From Sparassis latifolia (taxonomy: Eukaryota; Basidiomycota; Agaricomycetes; Polyporales; Sparassidaceae): a DNA stretch of 64,000 nt. Location: assembly GCA_018466975.1 (NCBI GenBank), contig CM031560.1, positions 1,798,001 to 1,862,000 of the forward strand. The letters are read 5' to 3'. Positions 11,563 to 23,269 of this stretch are shown here, piece after piece. The notes below the pieces were generated by a model. It saw nothing but the letters and a program-made list of their open reading frames with translations. It searched no databases and was not told where the DNA came from. The position numbers and the translations under genes are program-made. Numbering within the stretch: the stretch's first letter is position 1; each line of letters begins with the position of its first letter.

Positions 11563-14500
11563 ATGACAACTTCCACGAAATCTACGCCAGCGAGCAAGCT
11601 CATACGACCCATTCCATTCACGCCCAAACGAACGGTATCTTCAACCGACAGCCTCAGTAGCATCGCACGCCCCTCACGCTCGACCACCCCTAGCCTCCTT
11701 GGCTCAGCCAAGAAATTCAAGGCAGCACTCTCGTCTGAGTCTCGTACACGGCTCATCACACGGCCCAAGTCTGCGCTCGCTTCTGTTCCCGGATCGCCGA
11801 CCAAGTCAGATGGCGGGAGACCAAAGACTCCCAGCACCCCGCGGAAGGATGCAGACAGTCCTTACTTGCATCCTCAAATGAGCGAGATGGATGTTAGTAG
11901 AATAGACCCAGAAGAGGCTCTTGTTGACTTCCAAAAGCTCGAACCTGGCGACATTTCCGGCGAGATTGACGAGGCAGCCTTGGTCGAGGCAAACTACGGC
12001 AAGGAGGACAAAGTTTTAGTCTCTATCAGGTTAGCTGAAGCTGCAATTTTGTCTCAAGTGGTAGTAACAATGTCATTTGTAGGATCAGACCAACTGAGAG
12101 CACTTCAGCATGGCAAGCGGCCGACACGATACCCAAGACCATCAAGTTGGACCAACAATGTGCCAAGTCGAGCGCTACACCACCGCAAGAATTCCGTTTT
12201 GATGAAATTCTCACTGGCTCAGAAAACAAGCCCGTATACAATGCAGTCGCTCGGAGCCATGTCTGCGCCGCCATGGACGGCTACAATGCTGTCATTTTCG
12301 CGTACGGACAAACTGCAAGTGGCAAGACCTTCACTCTCGTGTGTACTTGTGTTTCCCGTGGTACATGCGAGGTCATATACCGACGCTCGTACCCTGCAGA
12401 CTGGAGACGAAGATCAGCCAGGAATTATACCCCGAGCAATGAAGGACGTTTTCGGGTACATCCGCCGCACGCCCACCCGCGAATATCTGCTGCGCTGCTC
12501 TTACCTCGAGATTTATAACGAAACCATCCATGATCTTCTCGCACCACCGACCTCCAGCGTTTCACAGCCCGTGCAAATACAGGGTACAGGTTCGAACATT
12601 GTCCTCACACCGCTTCGTGAGGAGGTCGTTACAAGCTTGAAGAGTGTGCGAGAGGTGTTGCACAGAGGCGAAGGTAATCGTCGGACAGCCAGTACCGACT
12701 GGAACGAAAGAAGTAGTAGAAGTCATAGTGTATTCCGAGTCGTCATAGAGAGTAGGGAGAGGGGCTCAACGGATGATTCCAATACTCCGAGCGGAAGAAC
12801 TACTCCAGGGTTCAGACCTCCGACTCCTGGCGGACCACGGTTGCAGGCTAAGGGAGACAGGAGTGTGCAGACGTCTGTTCTGGTGCGTCGCAATATTTGC
12901 ATATGGTTGCGATGAAATGGTTATCGAACTACATCGCTCCAGAGTTTGATAGATCTCGCCGGTTCAGAGAAGGCTACTTCAGACAAGAAAGAACTAGAGA
13001 AGGCAAGTACATCAACACCAGGTCCGTACCAACTATAATGCCCGAATTCAATCGCTAACCAACGCAAACGCAGTTTATTGACCCTTGGTACCGTCATCGG
13101 CACACTCGCAGAGAATTCGGCTAAGAACAAGAAGTAATGCGACCTCACCTTGAAGGACGACAATTCACTGACAATTAATTACAGCGATCATGTCCCCTTC
13201 CGCAACTCGAAGCTGACGCGGATGCTTCAGCCATCATTATCTGGCGATGCACGTATTTCTGTCATTTGTACTATAAACCCGACGACACAAGCAATTGGTG
13301 AGTCAACAAGCACGCTATTATTTGCACAGAGAATCAAGAAGGTTCAGGTGAGCACTTACCAGTGCATTTCGCATGAAACACGGACTCAATACTGCTGACT
13401 CTCCAGTTACACGCACAGAAGAAGGAGGTCGTTGATACCGAGGCACTCCTTGAGCGCTATAGGAAGGAAATCGAAGAGCTCAAGAAACGGCTTGCTGAAC
13501 GCGAGGCTGAAGCTCCGGTGCGAACACGCCGACTCTCCGCGCGCGAGGTTTGTGCACCATTGTAATTTTCGCCGTTGGGGATAGCTGAAACAACGATGGG
13601 TCGTGCAGCAATTGGATGAATCCAGGGCAATGAACGACCTCAACGCCAGGATTAAACAGCTCACGAAGCTGATCCTGACGAGTCAGACAGTCGATGAGAC
13701 CAAAGGGGACGAATCTCGTCCAGCAAGTCCTGCTAAGATCGACTTCGACATGTCTCCTTATCAGGTACGTCATTATCGGTATGTGAGCGCGCACACTGTT
13801 CCTCACCGCTGCGCAGTTGCAACAAGAGCTCTTGGCTGCGCGCCGAGAAATGGAGACACAGGCTACACAGATCCTGTCGCTGGAGGCGGCGCTCTTGGCG
13901 AGGCCGCAGCTACCTCCGGATGCACCGGACAGCGAGAAGGACAAGCTGCTTGGAGAGCAAGCGAAGACCATTCGCGAATTGGAGATTGTCGTCAAAGGGT
14001 ACGAGGATAACCTAGGAGAGCCACTACGAGCGGTGCGCGAGGATGTCGAGAAAGAGTGGATCGAGAAGCTCGAGAGGGAAGTCAGACGACGGGAGGAGAA
14101 GGATGCATGGGCAGACGAGCTCGTGAAGCAGCTAGAGAAGGAGAAGAAGGTAACAGCATGTCATACACATCTGTGACCAGAGTCTGATGATTGTGCACAG
14201 ACGCGGATGAAATTGGAAGAGGAGCGGCAAGCATTGGCCGCTTTCGTGCGGAAATTTGATGCGTTGGGTGGACTGCCTCTCCCAAGCACGAAGCTAAATC
14301 CGCCAATGCCCACCCCTGGAGGCGCAGCTGCCTTGTTCGCTCAGCGGCAGAAGAATCGCATGCACTCCTTGGAGCTCGAGACACCGATGTCGACGGTCGC
14401 AGAGACGGACTCGCCACTGCGATTCAGTGCAGTGCAGCCCAGTCTGCTGGAGGAGCAGTGGGACCTGGTGGAGGATCTGAGTTTTGATAACGACAGACCC

Positions 14501-14590
14501 ATCGCTCTCCCCTCCTCCAAGAGCTCCAGCGCGATGAAAAGCTCGAGAAGCCATATCTTTGAGGAGAAGGAGAATGTACTGCCTGCATAA
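11563..14590 (+). CDS. Kinesin-7-like (Kip2/CENP-E type) motor protein, with a 1-nt frame break
   Basis: Ten exons (11563..12029, 12083..12338, 12400..12882, 12943..13021, 13074..13133, 13185..13347, 13407..13547, 13609..13764, 13817..14149, 14201..14590) would give about 842 residues. A Ser/Thr/Pro-rich N-terminus precedes the motor domain: VLVSIRIRPT, the P-loop GQTASGKT, switch I NERSSRSH, switch II DLAGSE, then LLTLGTVIGTLAENS and HVPFRNSKLTRMLQPSL. Coiled coil follows (KEVVDTEALLERYRKEIEELKKR onward). N-terminal motor, basic leader and coiled-coil tail fit kinesin-7, which walks to microtubule plus ends. The fourth exon is one nucleotide short: SEKATSDK and TREGKYINTS are in different frames across about 12985-12995. 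The rest of the gene is intact, so a base missing from the assembly is more likely than decay, but I cannot tell. Confidence 0.85.
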
Positions 14591-15250
14591 TCATGTTGAT
14601 CACTTGTTATCGTGTCGTCATCGCTGTCATAGTTGTTGACCGTTATGTATCGTCGTCTTTCCGATGACCATATATGCACTTCCTCCATTACCCCGGTACC
14701 TCCATCAGGCTGCTGCGGCGGTCATGTTGTGGAGAACCCGAGGTCAGTAAGTCCGACAGGACCGAAAACCCGAAGGCGTAACACTGTCCCATACATAGCT
14801 CTGCCGCTCTGCGGGGCCTGGGCACCGTGAACAAAACAGTTGCTTACGTGAGGTCGATCCACGTCATCGGAGGGTCTGTCCGCCAGGTAGCCCTTCGCTC
14901 TGTTTGTGCGAATGAGTCCCGGACATGCAAAAGAAAAAGTAAGGCGCCGCTACAAAATCATCACACTGACGGTCTGCCAGATCCATGCGATAAAGCAACC
15001 GCTGCTTTTCTACGCCAGCCACGGTGTTTGGTTTGTGACTGCAACCAGGTCTGTCTGCATCCACATCGGCTTGCGGGCGGCACACGCGGCATGTCGGCTG
15101 ATCAGGTAAGGTGTACAAACTTCGGCTTGCCACCACGGCAAAAATGGTGGGACCTGCAGTATATGAATCGCACATGCGGCGTTGCGATGTCGGTAGAAAT
15201 CGCACCTCCTCTCTTTTATTTTTCTGCGATAGCACGCAGCATTTGCTAGA
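14591..15250. other. Intergenic stretch between the kinesin and MFS genes
   Basis: A 140-codon open frame (14827..15249) crosses it but has Cys/Arg-rich, shadow-like composition and no splice logic. I assign only 3' and 5' flanking functions. Confidence 0.5.
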
Positions 15251-17543
15251 ATGAGCTCTTTCTTCATCAATCCATCGCTGCGGGTCGAGCCGGGCGCAAC
15301 TTCGGAGACGCCCACATTACACGGAGATGAGGACGTGGAACTCTCACCAAGCGATGTCCCACCCAGGTCAGAAGAGGCTCAGCATAAATCTAAAGTTGAT
15401 GGCGGTGATGCGCGCAGAGAGAGCGTCGAATCTCCGGACGACGACCAGGATGTCCTGATCATTGACTGGGATGGTCCAGATGATCCACAAAATCCAAAAA
15501 AGTGAGTGTAGTACTTCCGCCCAGTCAATTTGATCCTCACATGCGTGCGATCATTACCACACCAGCTGGAGTTACAAACGGAAGTGGGCAGCGACAGCCA
15601 TTGTGTCGGCGTTCACTTTTATTAGTCCGGTTTCCTCTTCTATGACGGCACCAGCCAGCAACCAGTTGGCTGCGCAGTTCCATGTGACGAATTCCGCCCA
15701 GATTGCTTTAATGACTTCAATCTTTATCTTGGCTTATGGTGATTCCTTGGCCTTTTCCTCTAATAAATGATCAGCCTAAGCCTGCAATGGTATAGCGTTT
15801 GGTCCATTATTTTTGGGACCTCTCAGTGAGATATATGGACGGTCGCGAGTGCTACAAGCAGCAAACATGTGGTATCTAGGTGGGACGTAATGTATTCTTC
15901 TGATTGCAAGTGATTAACTGTTCTGTGATATCCTTAGCATGGAACCTGGGTTGCGGTTTTGCTCAGTCAAAGGGCCAGCTCTACGCCTTCCGTCTTCTTG
16001 CAGGATTTGGTGGGAGTGCACCATTATCAGTAGGTTCCTACTCTCGCCGTGGGATTTGCCTCTCACTGACTTTCCATCATAGATCGGTGGAGGTGTGCTC
16101 GGAGACTGTTGGCGGACGGAAGAAAGAGGTCAGGCGATCGCTCTGTACTCACTTGCTCCACTACTTGGTCCAGCCATTGGGCCAATCTGTGGTGCGTGGG
16201 TTGCACAGCGGTCAACCTGGCGATGGGTTGTGAGTGTGATTTCGTTATCGCGTTCTGGCCTCCAACATGAACTCGGCTGACTCGATTATCTAGTTCTGGT
16301 CCACCTCAATTGTAGACGGTGCCATACAGATACTGGGTTTGTTCTTTCTACGAGAAAGTATGTGTGAATTCACCTTCAGTACTATCTGCCCTCACGTAAC
16401 GCATCTTTCTAGCATATGCTCCTCTTCTACTGCACCGAAAGGCGGAGAAGATACGGCTTAGTATGGATCCAGAGAAAGCCCAAGCGCGAGAGATACGTAC
16501 AGTGTTCGACAGTGCTGACCGAAAGTATGTTCCATCTACCACTGGTCGCATGCAGTAACTCATTTCTCCCATCAGCTGGAAGCACATCATGAGGAAGGCG
16601 CTAGTTCGTCCCTTCGCCTTGTTCTTCCGAGAGCCGATCATCCAGCTCTTTGGTATTTACATGGCATTCGTGTACGGCGTGATGTATTGTACGTTCCTGC
16701 GTCACATCATCATTTTGTCAGTACTAATCATTGCATGTCTGATGCAGTATTCTTGACGACTATACCCGATATTTTCGCTAATGTCTACCACGAACCTGTC
16801 GGAATCTCTGGGTTGCACTATATAGCACTTGGCATAGGTTTCACCGGCGCATCACAAGTAAATGCACGGATGTTGGACAGAGTATACAAGTACTACCAGA
16901 AAAAGAACGGTGGAATAGGTCGACCAGAATTTCGACTACGTTCGTACTACATCTGGTTCCATCACCGAGATTTCTGACGTTCGAACATGCAGCCTCAATG
17001 ATACCTGCCTGCATCGCGCTCCCTGTTGGTCTTCTTATCACCGGATGGGCAGCTGAAGCCCATGTTCATTGGGCTGTTGTTGACCTCGTAAGTTCGCAGC
17101 CCAGTGCCGTTGCCAGTGAAGTCTCACGTGCTGTCAGGGTATCGTGTTTGTTGGAATGGGCATTATCTTGAACTTTCAGTCCATTCAAACTTACGTCATC
17201 GATGCATTTACTTTGCATGCTGCCTCAGGTGCGTAATCTTCTGCATGTGCGCCACACGTGAGCTCTATATTTATTTTTCCGAATATCGTTAGCTCTTGCT
17301 GCGGTGACGTTCTTGCGCTCACTGGCAGGCTTTGGCTTTCCACTGTTCGCTCCTGCAATGTATCACGCGCTCGGATACGGAAAGGGTGACACCATCCTCG
17401 CCGCATTCGCTATCGCGGTAGGATGCCCTGCGTATGTCTTCCACGTTTCTCATGGCTCCATCGCTCACCCAGTTTCCTTCAGTCCTTTCCTGTTCTGGCA
17501 CTTCGGCGAGCGAATAAGGAAAGCGAGTAAATATGCCAGTTAA
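15251..17543 (+). CDS. MFS drug:H+ antiporter (DHA1-type exporter)
   Basis: Thirteen exons (15251..15501, 15566..15738, 15796..15879, 15938..16029, 16083..16229, 16294..16357, 16413..16524, 16576..16688, 16748..16939, 16993..17087, 17138..17228, 17293..17431, 17483..17543) sum to 537 residues. The cytosolic leader ends in VLIIDWDGPDDPQNPKNWS, the hallmark preceding helix 1 in fungal DHA1 exporters. Then come PVSSSMTAPA, LGPLSEIYGRSRVL (MFS motif A, loop 2-3), and SLAPLLGPAIGPICGAW (antiporter motif C, helix 5). Twelve helices are expected in the plasma membrane. Relatives pump out fungicides, toxins or polyamines with proton exchange, but the substrate cannot be read from sequence. No biosynthetic cluster accompanies it. 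Confidence 0.93.
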
Positions 17544-18146
17544 CGCCACGACGACTTAGAACTTGAACACGACCTGGATTGGACGTAGAGCTTGCTCTTC
17601 GTACATAAAGATGTTACCCATTGCTTGTCATACCACTTAGACGTACTTCAATAATGAATACAAGAAATCGGATGTACTTGCAGTACTATGTAATGATTTG
17701 TTGTGTTACCTCGAACTAGTGAATACTGACCCTAAGGGCGTGAAGTAAATGGTGAATGGTGGATCGAGGCTTAGATCGCAGATCTCAGATCGCATAGCGC
17801 CATGATCCATGTTTAGCGCCCGTTCTTGAAGTTGGTAAGAAGTCACTGCCATTGCTCTGAACTGTTGCGCCTTGGAGATAAGGAAACCCCCCTGCACTCT
17901 CTCGTGAGTAGGAACATTCTTCGACGAGCAGGATGATGAAATTGCTGTATGCCCCCAGATACGAGACGACTGCGTAAACGTGAGCTCTTGTCTATGATTC
18001 CGGCTGTGAAGTAGTAATGAGCCTAATCGGCCACGAACTTCTGATAGAGCGGTGGATCAAACTTCAAGTGAAAATTAACTCAGGAGTGAACACCAAATTG
18101 AGCCTCTACGCTTTGAAGACCTTCAGGCCCTGTTCGGGATCCCGAT
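17544..18146. other. Intergenic stretch downstream of the MFS gene
   Basis: Only short, non-conserved frames. Nothing else is identifiable before the inverted-repeat element. Confidence 0.5.
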
Positions 18147-18523
18147 ACTATCGTGGACCCGGATATGCCAAATGTCCCAGAAGTGCCAAATTTTTTCCTG
18201 CGGCTCTATTCTCTTATCTGATCACTTCAAAATTGCAGAGGTAGAAGCCTGTGTGCCTACTCTTGATGCTCTAAATTTTTGGTAAGTATGTGTGGCCCGC
18301 TCGGATCCCAAAAAATTCGCAATCACAGGACTGTACTTGGCTGGTGCCACACAGCGGCATCTCTCTACGATGGTCAACATTGCTCTAAAAAATACAGAAA
18401 AACCACCTGTTGTATTCTACGTGCCATATCAACATCATATGGGGTGCCGGAGACTATCGCGCCAGGTGTTGCGCGGCGGGACCAGAAGTGCCAAACTTTT
18501 GGCATATCCGGGTCAACGATAGT
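18147..18523. mobile_element. Small non-coding inverted-repeat (MITE-like) element
   Basis: The two ends form a 26-bp inverted repeat with 25 matches: ACTATCGT, one variable base, then GACCCGGATATGCCAAA at 18147..18172, and its reverse complement at 18498..18523. Just inside the ends, CCAGAAGTGCCAAA occurs at both sides in the same orientation. The 377-bp interval has no coding potential. No clear target duplication is visible, so it could be a MITE without a preserved target duplication, or another hairpin-forming repeat. Confidence 0.55.
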
Positions 18524-19148
18524 AATCATTATAGACCCGCTCTAGCAATGTCCCAAAACAGCGCAGAGATTATCGCACACCTGTCATGTGATGAAAAGAC
18601 CGTTGGCCCAGGGCCTCTAACCCTAGCTTAGGTGCCCGAGCCTCACCCGAACCCTGCCCGACCGTCTTCATTGGCGTGACTTGTGGAGCAACCGATTGGC
18701 TAAGTCCACATCAGTCTCGGTCTGTCTTGGCCAGTCTCGACTTTAGCACGTGAGCGGCACATCCCCGGCAACATGGGATCTCATCTTATCTGTAGCCATA
18801 TTGGGCATTCTGCAGTCCATTTAACTTTTGGCGGGCAGAGCATTCTACAGCGGCCGGATTATCGGGATCCCGAACAGGGCCTCAGCTCTTACCGTACATC
18901 GAGGCCGTCTTCAGCTTCCGTTTCTCGCTGCGCTCGGCTTTGGTCTACCTCGCGTCGTAATCGTGGGGAGCATTACATCCTCGGACGCACCTATCCTGAA
19001 ATCACGGGGCTCAACGGCTACGTTTAGGCTGCATAAATGCGGCTGGATGTCTCGAACGGCCTGGCGTAGAGCACGTTCGTACATATATTCAGTTCTCAAT
19101 CCGTGGAGAGAACGCATACGCAAGGCAGGATATATGAATCGTTGACAG
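18524..19148. other. Intergenic stretch
   Basis: No supported gene. It includes the presumed promoter of the small gene at 19149. Confidence 0.45.
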
Positions 19149-19596
19149 ATGTACGACAGCGCCGTCCTCGTCCAACAGTATAAGCGCTTCCGAGGCGACA
19201 GCGAGCCCGCTGCGCAATTCGTTGCAGGAGCCATCACTACCCATCGCTATTTTTCAACTCAACGACTCTTTGAGGAGAGACTCGGGACCGGCACCCTGGT
19301 ACAACAGGTCAGCATTTACGCTGAACACTTTCGTGGGGATTCACTAGGGACTCAACCAGGTCACGCCCTGCATCTTTACCGTCGGAACGCACCCGTTCTT
19401 CTTCAAGATTCCCGTCACCGTTAAGCTTTCCGATGCTGTCTCGTTTCGTCAGTACCCTAGCACACTGACTGAGGTCACTTACCATTTTCCTGACCTGCCA
19501 AGACCCGATCAACGATGGAGCGAGGGTATGCGGCCTTTGGATAACCTGCGTATTATCTTTGGATGCCTCGAAGCATTCGAGGAATTTCTGACTTAA
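19149..19596 (+). CDS. Small protein of unknown function
   Basis: Two exons (19149..19307 and 19348..19596), separated by a 40-nt intron with a GTCAGC donor and a CACTAG acceptor, give 135 residues: MYDSAVLVQQYKRFRGDSEP onward, then GLNQVTPCIFTVGTHPFFFKIPV, VTYHFPDLPRPDQRW and LEAFEEFLT at the end. Frame continuity across the intron, a sensible stop and protein-like composition (amphipathic strands, Pro turns) make it a real gene rather than a shadow frame. I recognise no domain; the HPFFFKIPVTVKLSDAV stretch is the most distinctive part. There is no signal peptide or membrane helix, and no functional link to the neighbours is evident. Confidence 0.6.
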
Positions 19597-20287
19597 GCTT
19601 TGGGCCCACTCCATGCATTCGATATTAAGAACTGATTTCTCTGACATTCAAGTGCAAATGCCTCCCATTCTTTCCGTCCCGAGGTCACAGAAGTCCGCAA
19701 GTTCAACCGATCCATTTCGTCTAGTCTCTATAACTCGCGATAATCCACGGCAAGCATTCACCAAACCCGAAGTAGATATTCGCCTGTGCAGCTACTTCAA
19801 ATTATTCTGCGACCTACAGCTCGAGAAGGGTGGAGATGAACGCCATGATAAGCATCTCCTACGACCATTTGGACTTTCGGTTGACACGTTCGGGGCAGAG
19901 ACACTTCTCCATGTATGCATATATACGAGGCGTGATCCTGAAAAGGCACCGGTTGGGAGTTTATCAACCCGGCGTGGCACACCGGCTTACACATTGAAGC
20001 CAACGGTCTATACTAGTACAAGAAGCAACTGTGAAGGATGTCGACGGAAGCCACGAGGTTCTCATGGCCAAACTGTCCGCTCATTAAAGGGATGTATATT
20101 ACTCGTCGTGTAGTAAGTACATTGTCCAAGACGAACGTCCACCGAGCAACGATGCTAGTACGATATGCTACAATGATTAAGTCCAAGCGCTAGGCGCAAA
20201 GCTGAGTCCGCGGATTCCCGTTCGCCGATGCAGACACAGCGGAACGAGGTGTGCGTCCATTCATTGATGTGAGGCATCTATGACTAC
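19597..20287. other. Intergenic stretch between two convergent genes
   Basis: A 166-codon open frame (19613..20113) lacks motif or splice support and is left unassigned. Confidence 0.45.
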
Positions 20288-20837
20288 TTAGTCTGTGATC
20301 GTGAAGTTTGGACTGTTGTTGCCAGAGTCACCGAACACTACAGGGCAGAGTTAAGATGATGTCTAGGCCAACTAGGAGTAGGTACTCACAGATGATGGAG
20401 TAGTCAGTGGCCGGGGTGACGTCGGGTGCGGTGACGGTGACCCAGCCATCGAGGATAGAGAAGTTGTTGGCCAATGGGTTTTCTGCCAACACTTCAGTAC
20501 GTAGGACAAGGACAATAATCCTACGAAGGGAGCTCACCAAGGTCCAACAGCCCATTCTCTACCAAGACAACCATCCCGTACTTGTTCGTGATGTTGACTG
20601 GCGCATCGGTGGTGTTCCTGAGTCAAGCAGACGTGTCAGTACTCCAGAACCTCAGGACTCTTTACTCGCGTACCATGTCACATTGTATTGCTGACCGATC
20701 TCCCAAACGGTGGAAGCATTGGGAGTGATGATGGGTGGCACGAAGACATCCCGGATGCGGATGGGTAGAGCGTAGACGAGTGCGCAGAGGGACAGCAGGA
20801 AGAACATTACGATGTGGGTTATCCTTGTCATGAACAT
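20288..20837 (-). CDS. Small secreted KRE9/KNH-type (Ser-Thr-GPI N-domain) protein
   Basis: Four exons (20837..20674, 20617..20538, 20482..20390, 20337..20288) encode 128 residues. The first 24 or so form a signal peptide (ITHIVMFFLLSLCALVYALP). The mature part is one beta-sandwich: ITPNASTVWEIGQQYNVTWNTT, APVNITNKYGMVVLVENG, ILDGWVTVTAPDVTPATDYSIILFGDSGNNSP. This pattern (G..Y.VTW, ..YSI.LFGDSGN.SP.F.I) is the KRE9/KNH1-like domain found in fungal cell-wall and GPI-anchored proteins. Members influence beta-1,6-glucan or wall assembly, but single-domain forms are mostly uncharacterised. It ends right after the domain (NFTITD), with no Ser/Thr stalk or GPI signal, so it is probably soluble and secreted. 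Several N-glycosylation sequons are present (NAS, NVT, NTT, NIT, NFS, NFT). Confidence 0.88.
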
Positions 20838-20930
20838 GGCGTTAATTGGGTCGTGAAGTGTGTGAATACGATTTTTTTGTGTGATTTGGATGAGCGTCGA
20901 GCTAACGAAAACATGGCGCGGGAGGGCAGC

Positions 20931-20937
20931 TTATATA
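20931..20937 (-). promoter_or_regulatory. TATA box of the KRE9/KNH-type gene
   Basis: TATATAA on the minus strand, 94 nt before the start codon at 20837. A canonical TATA at this distance suits a strongly or conditionally expressed secreted protein. Confidence 0.5.
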
Positions 20938-21441
20938 TGCGAGCGGATCATGAGAGCGCCCGCGGATGGAGCTGTGTCGGCACGACCATGATGGGCCTCC
21001 ACTCCACGCCTCAGTACCGCGGTCAATCGCCTGGGCACTCGACATAGCATTCGTCACCAACCCTTCTTTCCTGCTCATGCTCTGGCCAACTTCCCTACCC
21101 GGGCGTACATTTCCGAGACCGGACACCACGCCGCCGACAGAACCAAGAGCCTGTCTGAAGGTTCTAGCTTTTGCTCGAACCAGCACGTTGCTGCGCACGT
21201 CACTTTTTTCACCGGTCACCAATAGGTTGAACGATGGACAACGTCGCGAAAGCGCTGCCCGCGGTGGAACCTGCAATAACGAGTACAGCTCGTCCATGAA
21301 GTTCGGCCACTTGTCCGACCGTCATTTGCATTTATCGTACAGTACGTATGTATATGGGTCAAAACAAAACAAGTGATAGCTACGTGACATGTGCAGGACA
21401 TTTCAACCTCAAAACGACACATTACGCCCGCCAACGCCGCA
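20938..21441. other. Intergenic stretch, ERG24 3' side
   Basis: No supported gene. The long frames on both strands lack motifs and splice logic. Confidence 0.45.
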
Positions 21442-23062
21442 TCAATAGATGTAAGGTATTATCCTGTAGGGCACTAATTTGGTGTATTTGTGCCAGTCCT
21501 TGCCATACCTGTTAACGATGTGGGCTTAGCGAGGAATGATCGTCATGACTAGCTGCGATCGCTCACTTTTTCTCGCAGTTCTCGTCGTCGCGGAGCTGTC
21601 TGTGGACCAGGAGGACCGCAAAATACATGACGTAGAAGTATGTGATGGGTGTATCGAAGCCCGTCGGCAGCGACCAAGCAAACGCCATCACAATGTCCCC
21701 GCTGCCAAGAAATAATCAGATAAACTGTTGATCTCGTCTCGACAAGAAAAGACAGACAGGTAATTCGGGTGACGCGAACGTCCCCACCAGCCGGAAATCA
21801 GCAGCTTGGACCCGCTCTCTGTCGTCATGAACTTCAGGTCTGCCAACGCTGACGTCAGGGGCAATGCTACTGTTGCAACAGGCGGGACATACTCTTCGGG
21901 TTACGGCCATTCCTGAAGTCATTCTTCTCTCCGTTCGCCGCGCGGAATATGTAGTAGCCCAGCAGATTGAGCCCTGCGATCGCCGCCGTCCATAGCCACC
22001 CCAGCTCTACCTGCCTGAAGACCAGATAGCGCGCCTGGAGCGAGTAGGCGAACGGCACCCACGCCAGATCGCCGACGGCGAGCATGAACCCGAATCCGTC
22101 GGAGATGATGTCCATTGTGGTAAAGATGGCAGGCTGCGCGCCATCAGTCATCTGGCCAGACATGGGAATAGGGTACAGACTGCGCACCTCGTTGTACAGC
22201 CCATCTACAACGTACCAGAATTGAAAGAGCAACACCAACACCATCGAGTCCGTGATGTTGCCCCCGCGGCGCACTGCCTGCTCGCATGCCAAGCTAATGT
22301 CGACGAGCGCCCACAGGATGAGACCAGGTCGAAGCTCGTTGAACGACTTGACGTCGAACGATCCAATTGCAGGGTTCAGCTCCCTACCGATGAAGAACTG
22401 CGCTGCATGTCAGAACGTGGCGAGGTGCACTTCGCAGAACGTCACGTACGTCGTAAATCACATTCCCAGAGTTCCCGCCAAGTGCAAGCAGGGCGCCTTC
22501 GCGGAAAGAGGCAGCGTAGCAGGCGATGCCTTGCACTACCGACATTAATATCGCAGCTGTCACGAGTCCGACCCACTTGTCGTAGACAAAGGTGAAAGAC
22601 TGTGGTCCATATTGCCAAATGTACCCCGAGGTGAGGCCCAGCGCGAGCAACAACGTCGAGAAAGCTGAAACGCGTCTATGAAGTGTCAACAAGCAGTACA
22701 GCTACACAGAAACACGCACCATTAATTTTGTACTGGACCTTTTTGCCATTCCGCAGCTGGGTGCCATCGACCCAGTCTCCTGGCAATATGAACCACGCTG
22801 CAACGCAGAACGCGTACCAACCCAGGTACAGCAGAGTCGCCTCGGTATCCCAAAGACTCGCCCACCAAGACAAGCTACTCAAATTATCGATGATTACGGA
22901 GGTGGAAATAGGAGGTGGGCATCCCCCAGTTGCTTCAGAGCAACCAAAGTACAGAGCATACGTTGTGATGGGCACGGAAAGCGTGACAAGGAGCGCGCCC
23001 GGAGGGCCAAAGAACTCGTAACTTTTCGTGCGAGGGTTCAGTGTGTCTGAAGAGGCGGACAT
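21442..23062 (-). CDS. ERG24: Delta(14)-sterol reductase
   Basis: Six exons (23062..22720, 22664..22450, 22397..21893, 21839..21758, 21701..21567, 21508..21442) give 448 residues, the usual size for this family. N-terminal MSASSDTLNPRTKSYEFFGPPGA matches ERG24/lamin-B-receptor reductases. The core has FFIGRELNPAIGSFDVKSFNELRPGL, FTTMDIISDGFGFMLAVGDLAW and GYYIFRAANGEKNDFR; the C-terminus shows GWWGRSRHPNYLGD and ends KKYGKDWHKYTKLVPYRIIPYIY, all NADPH- and sterol-binding signatures. The enzyme reduces the C14-C15 double bond left after CYP51 demethylation, in the ER membrane, and is the target of morpholine fungicides. The start gives a normal leader; upstream in-frame codons are not family-like. 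It is divergent from the 23.3-kb gene with about 207 bp between starts. Confidence 0.96.
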
Positions 23063-23269
23063 GGCTGGTTGCGTGTCGCAACGTTGACGACGACGGTGGG
23101 TATAACAGAAATGGTCTGACAGGGTCACTGTGGGTGGCAAATGTGTTGCGCATCACGTGATTGGGGGCAGGTTTTACAAATAGTTACTTTCGACAAGTGG
23201 TCATCCGCAATTAGAAACTCTGGGCAAACCCTATGGTTGTGTGCATGCAGCCATTATGAAGTGAGAGTG

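Noticed and set aside
14827..15249. 140-codon open frame upstream of the MFS gene
   Set aside because: Cys/Arg-rich, shadow-like composition, no motif, and overlapped by equally long frames on the other strand.
17229..17292. Separate small gene near 17.2 kb
   Set aside because: The open frames across the MFS introns are read-through of exons; splicing gives one continuous 12-helix transporter.
19613..20113. 166-codon open frame
   Set aside because: No splice logic, no conserved block, and it stops without family-like features.
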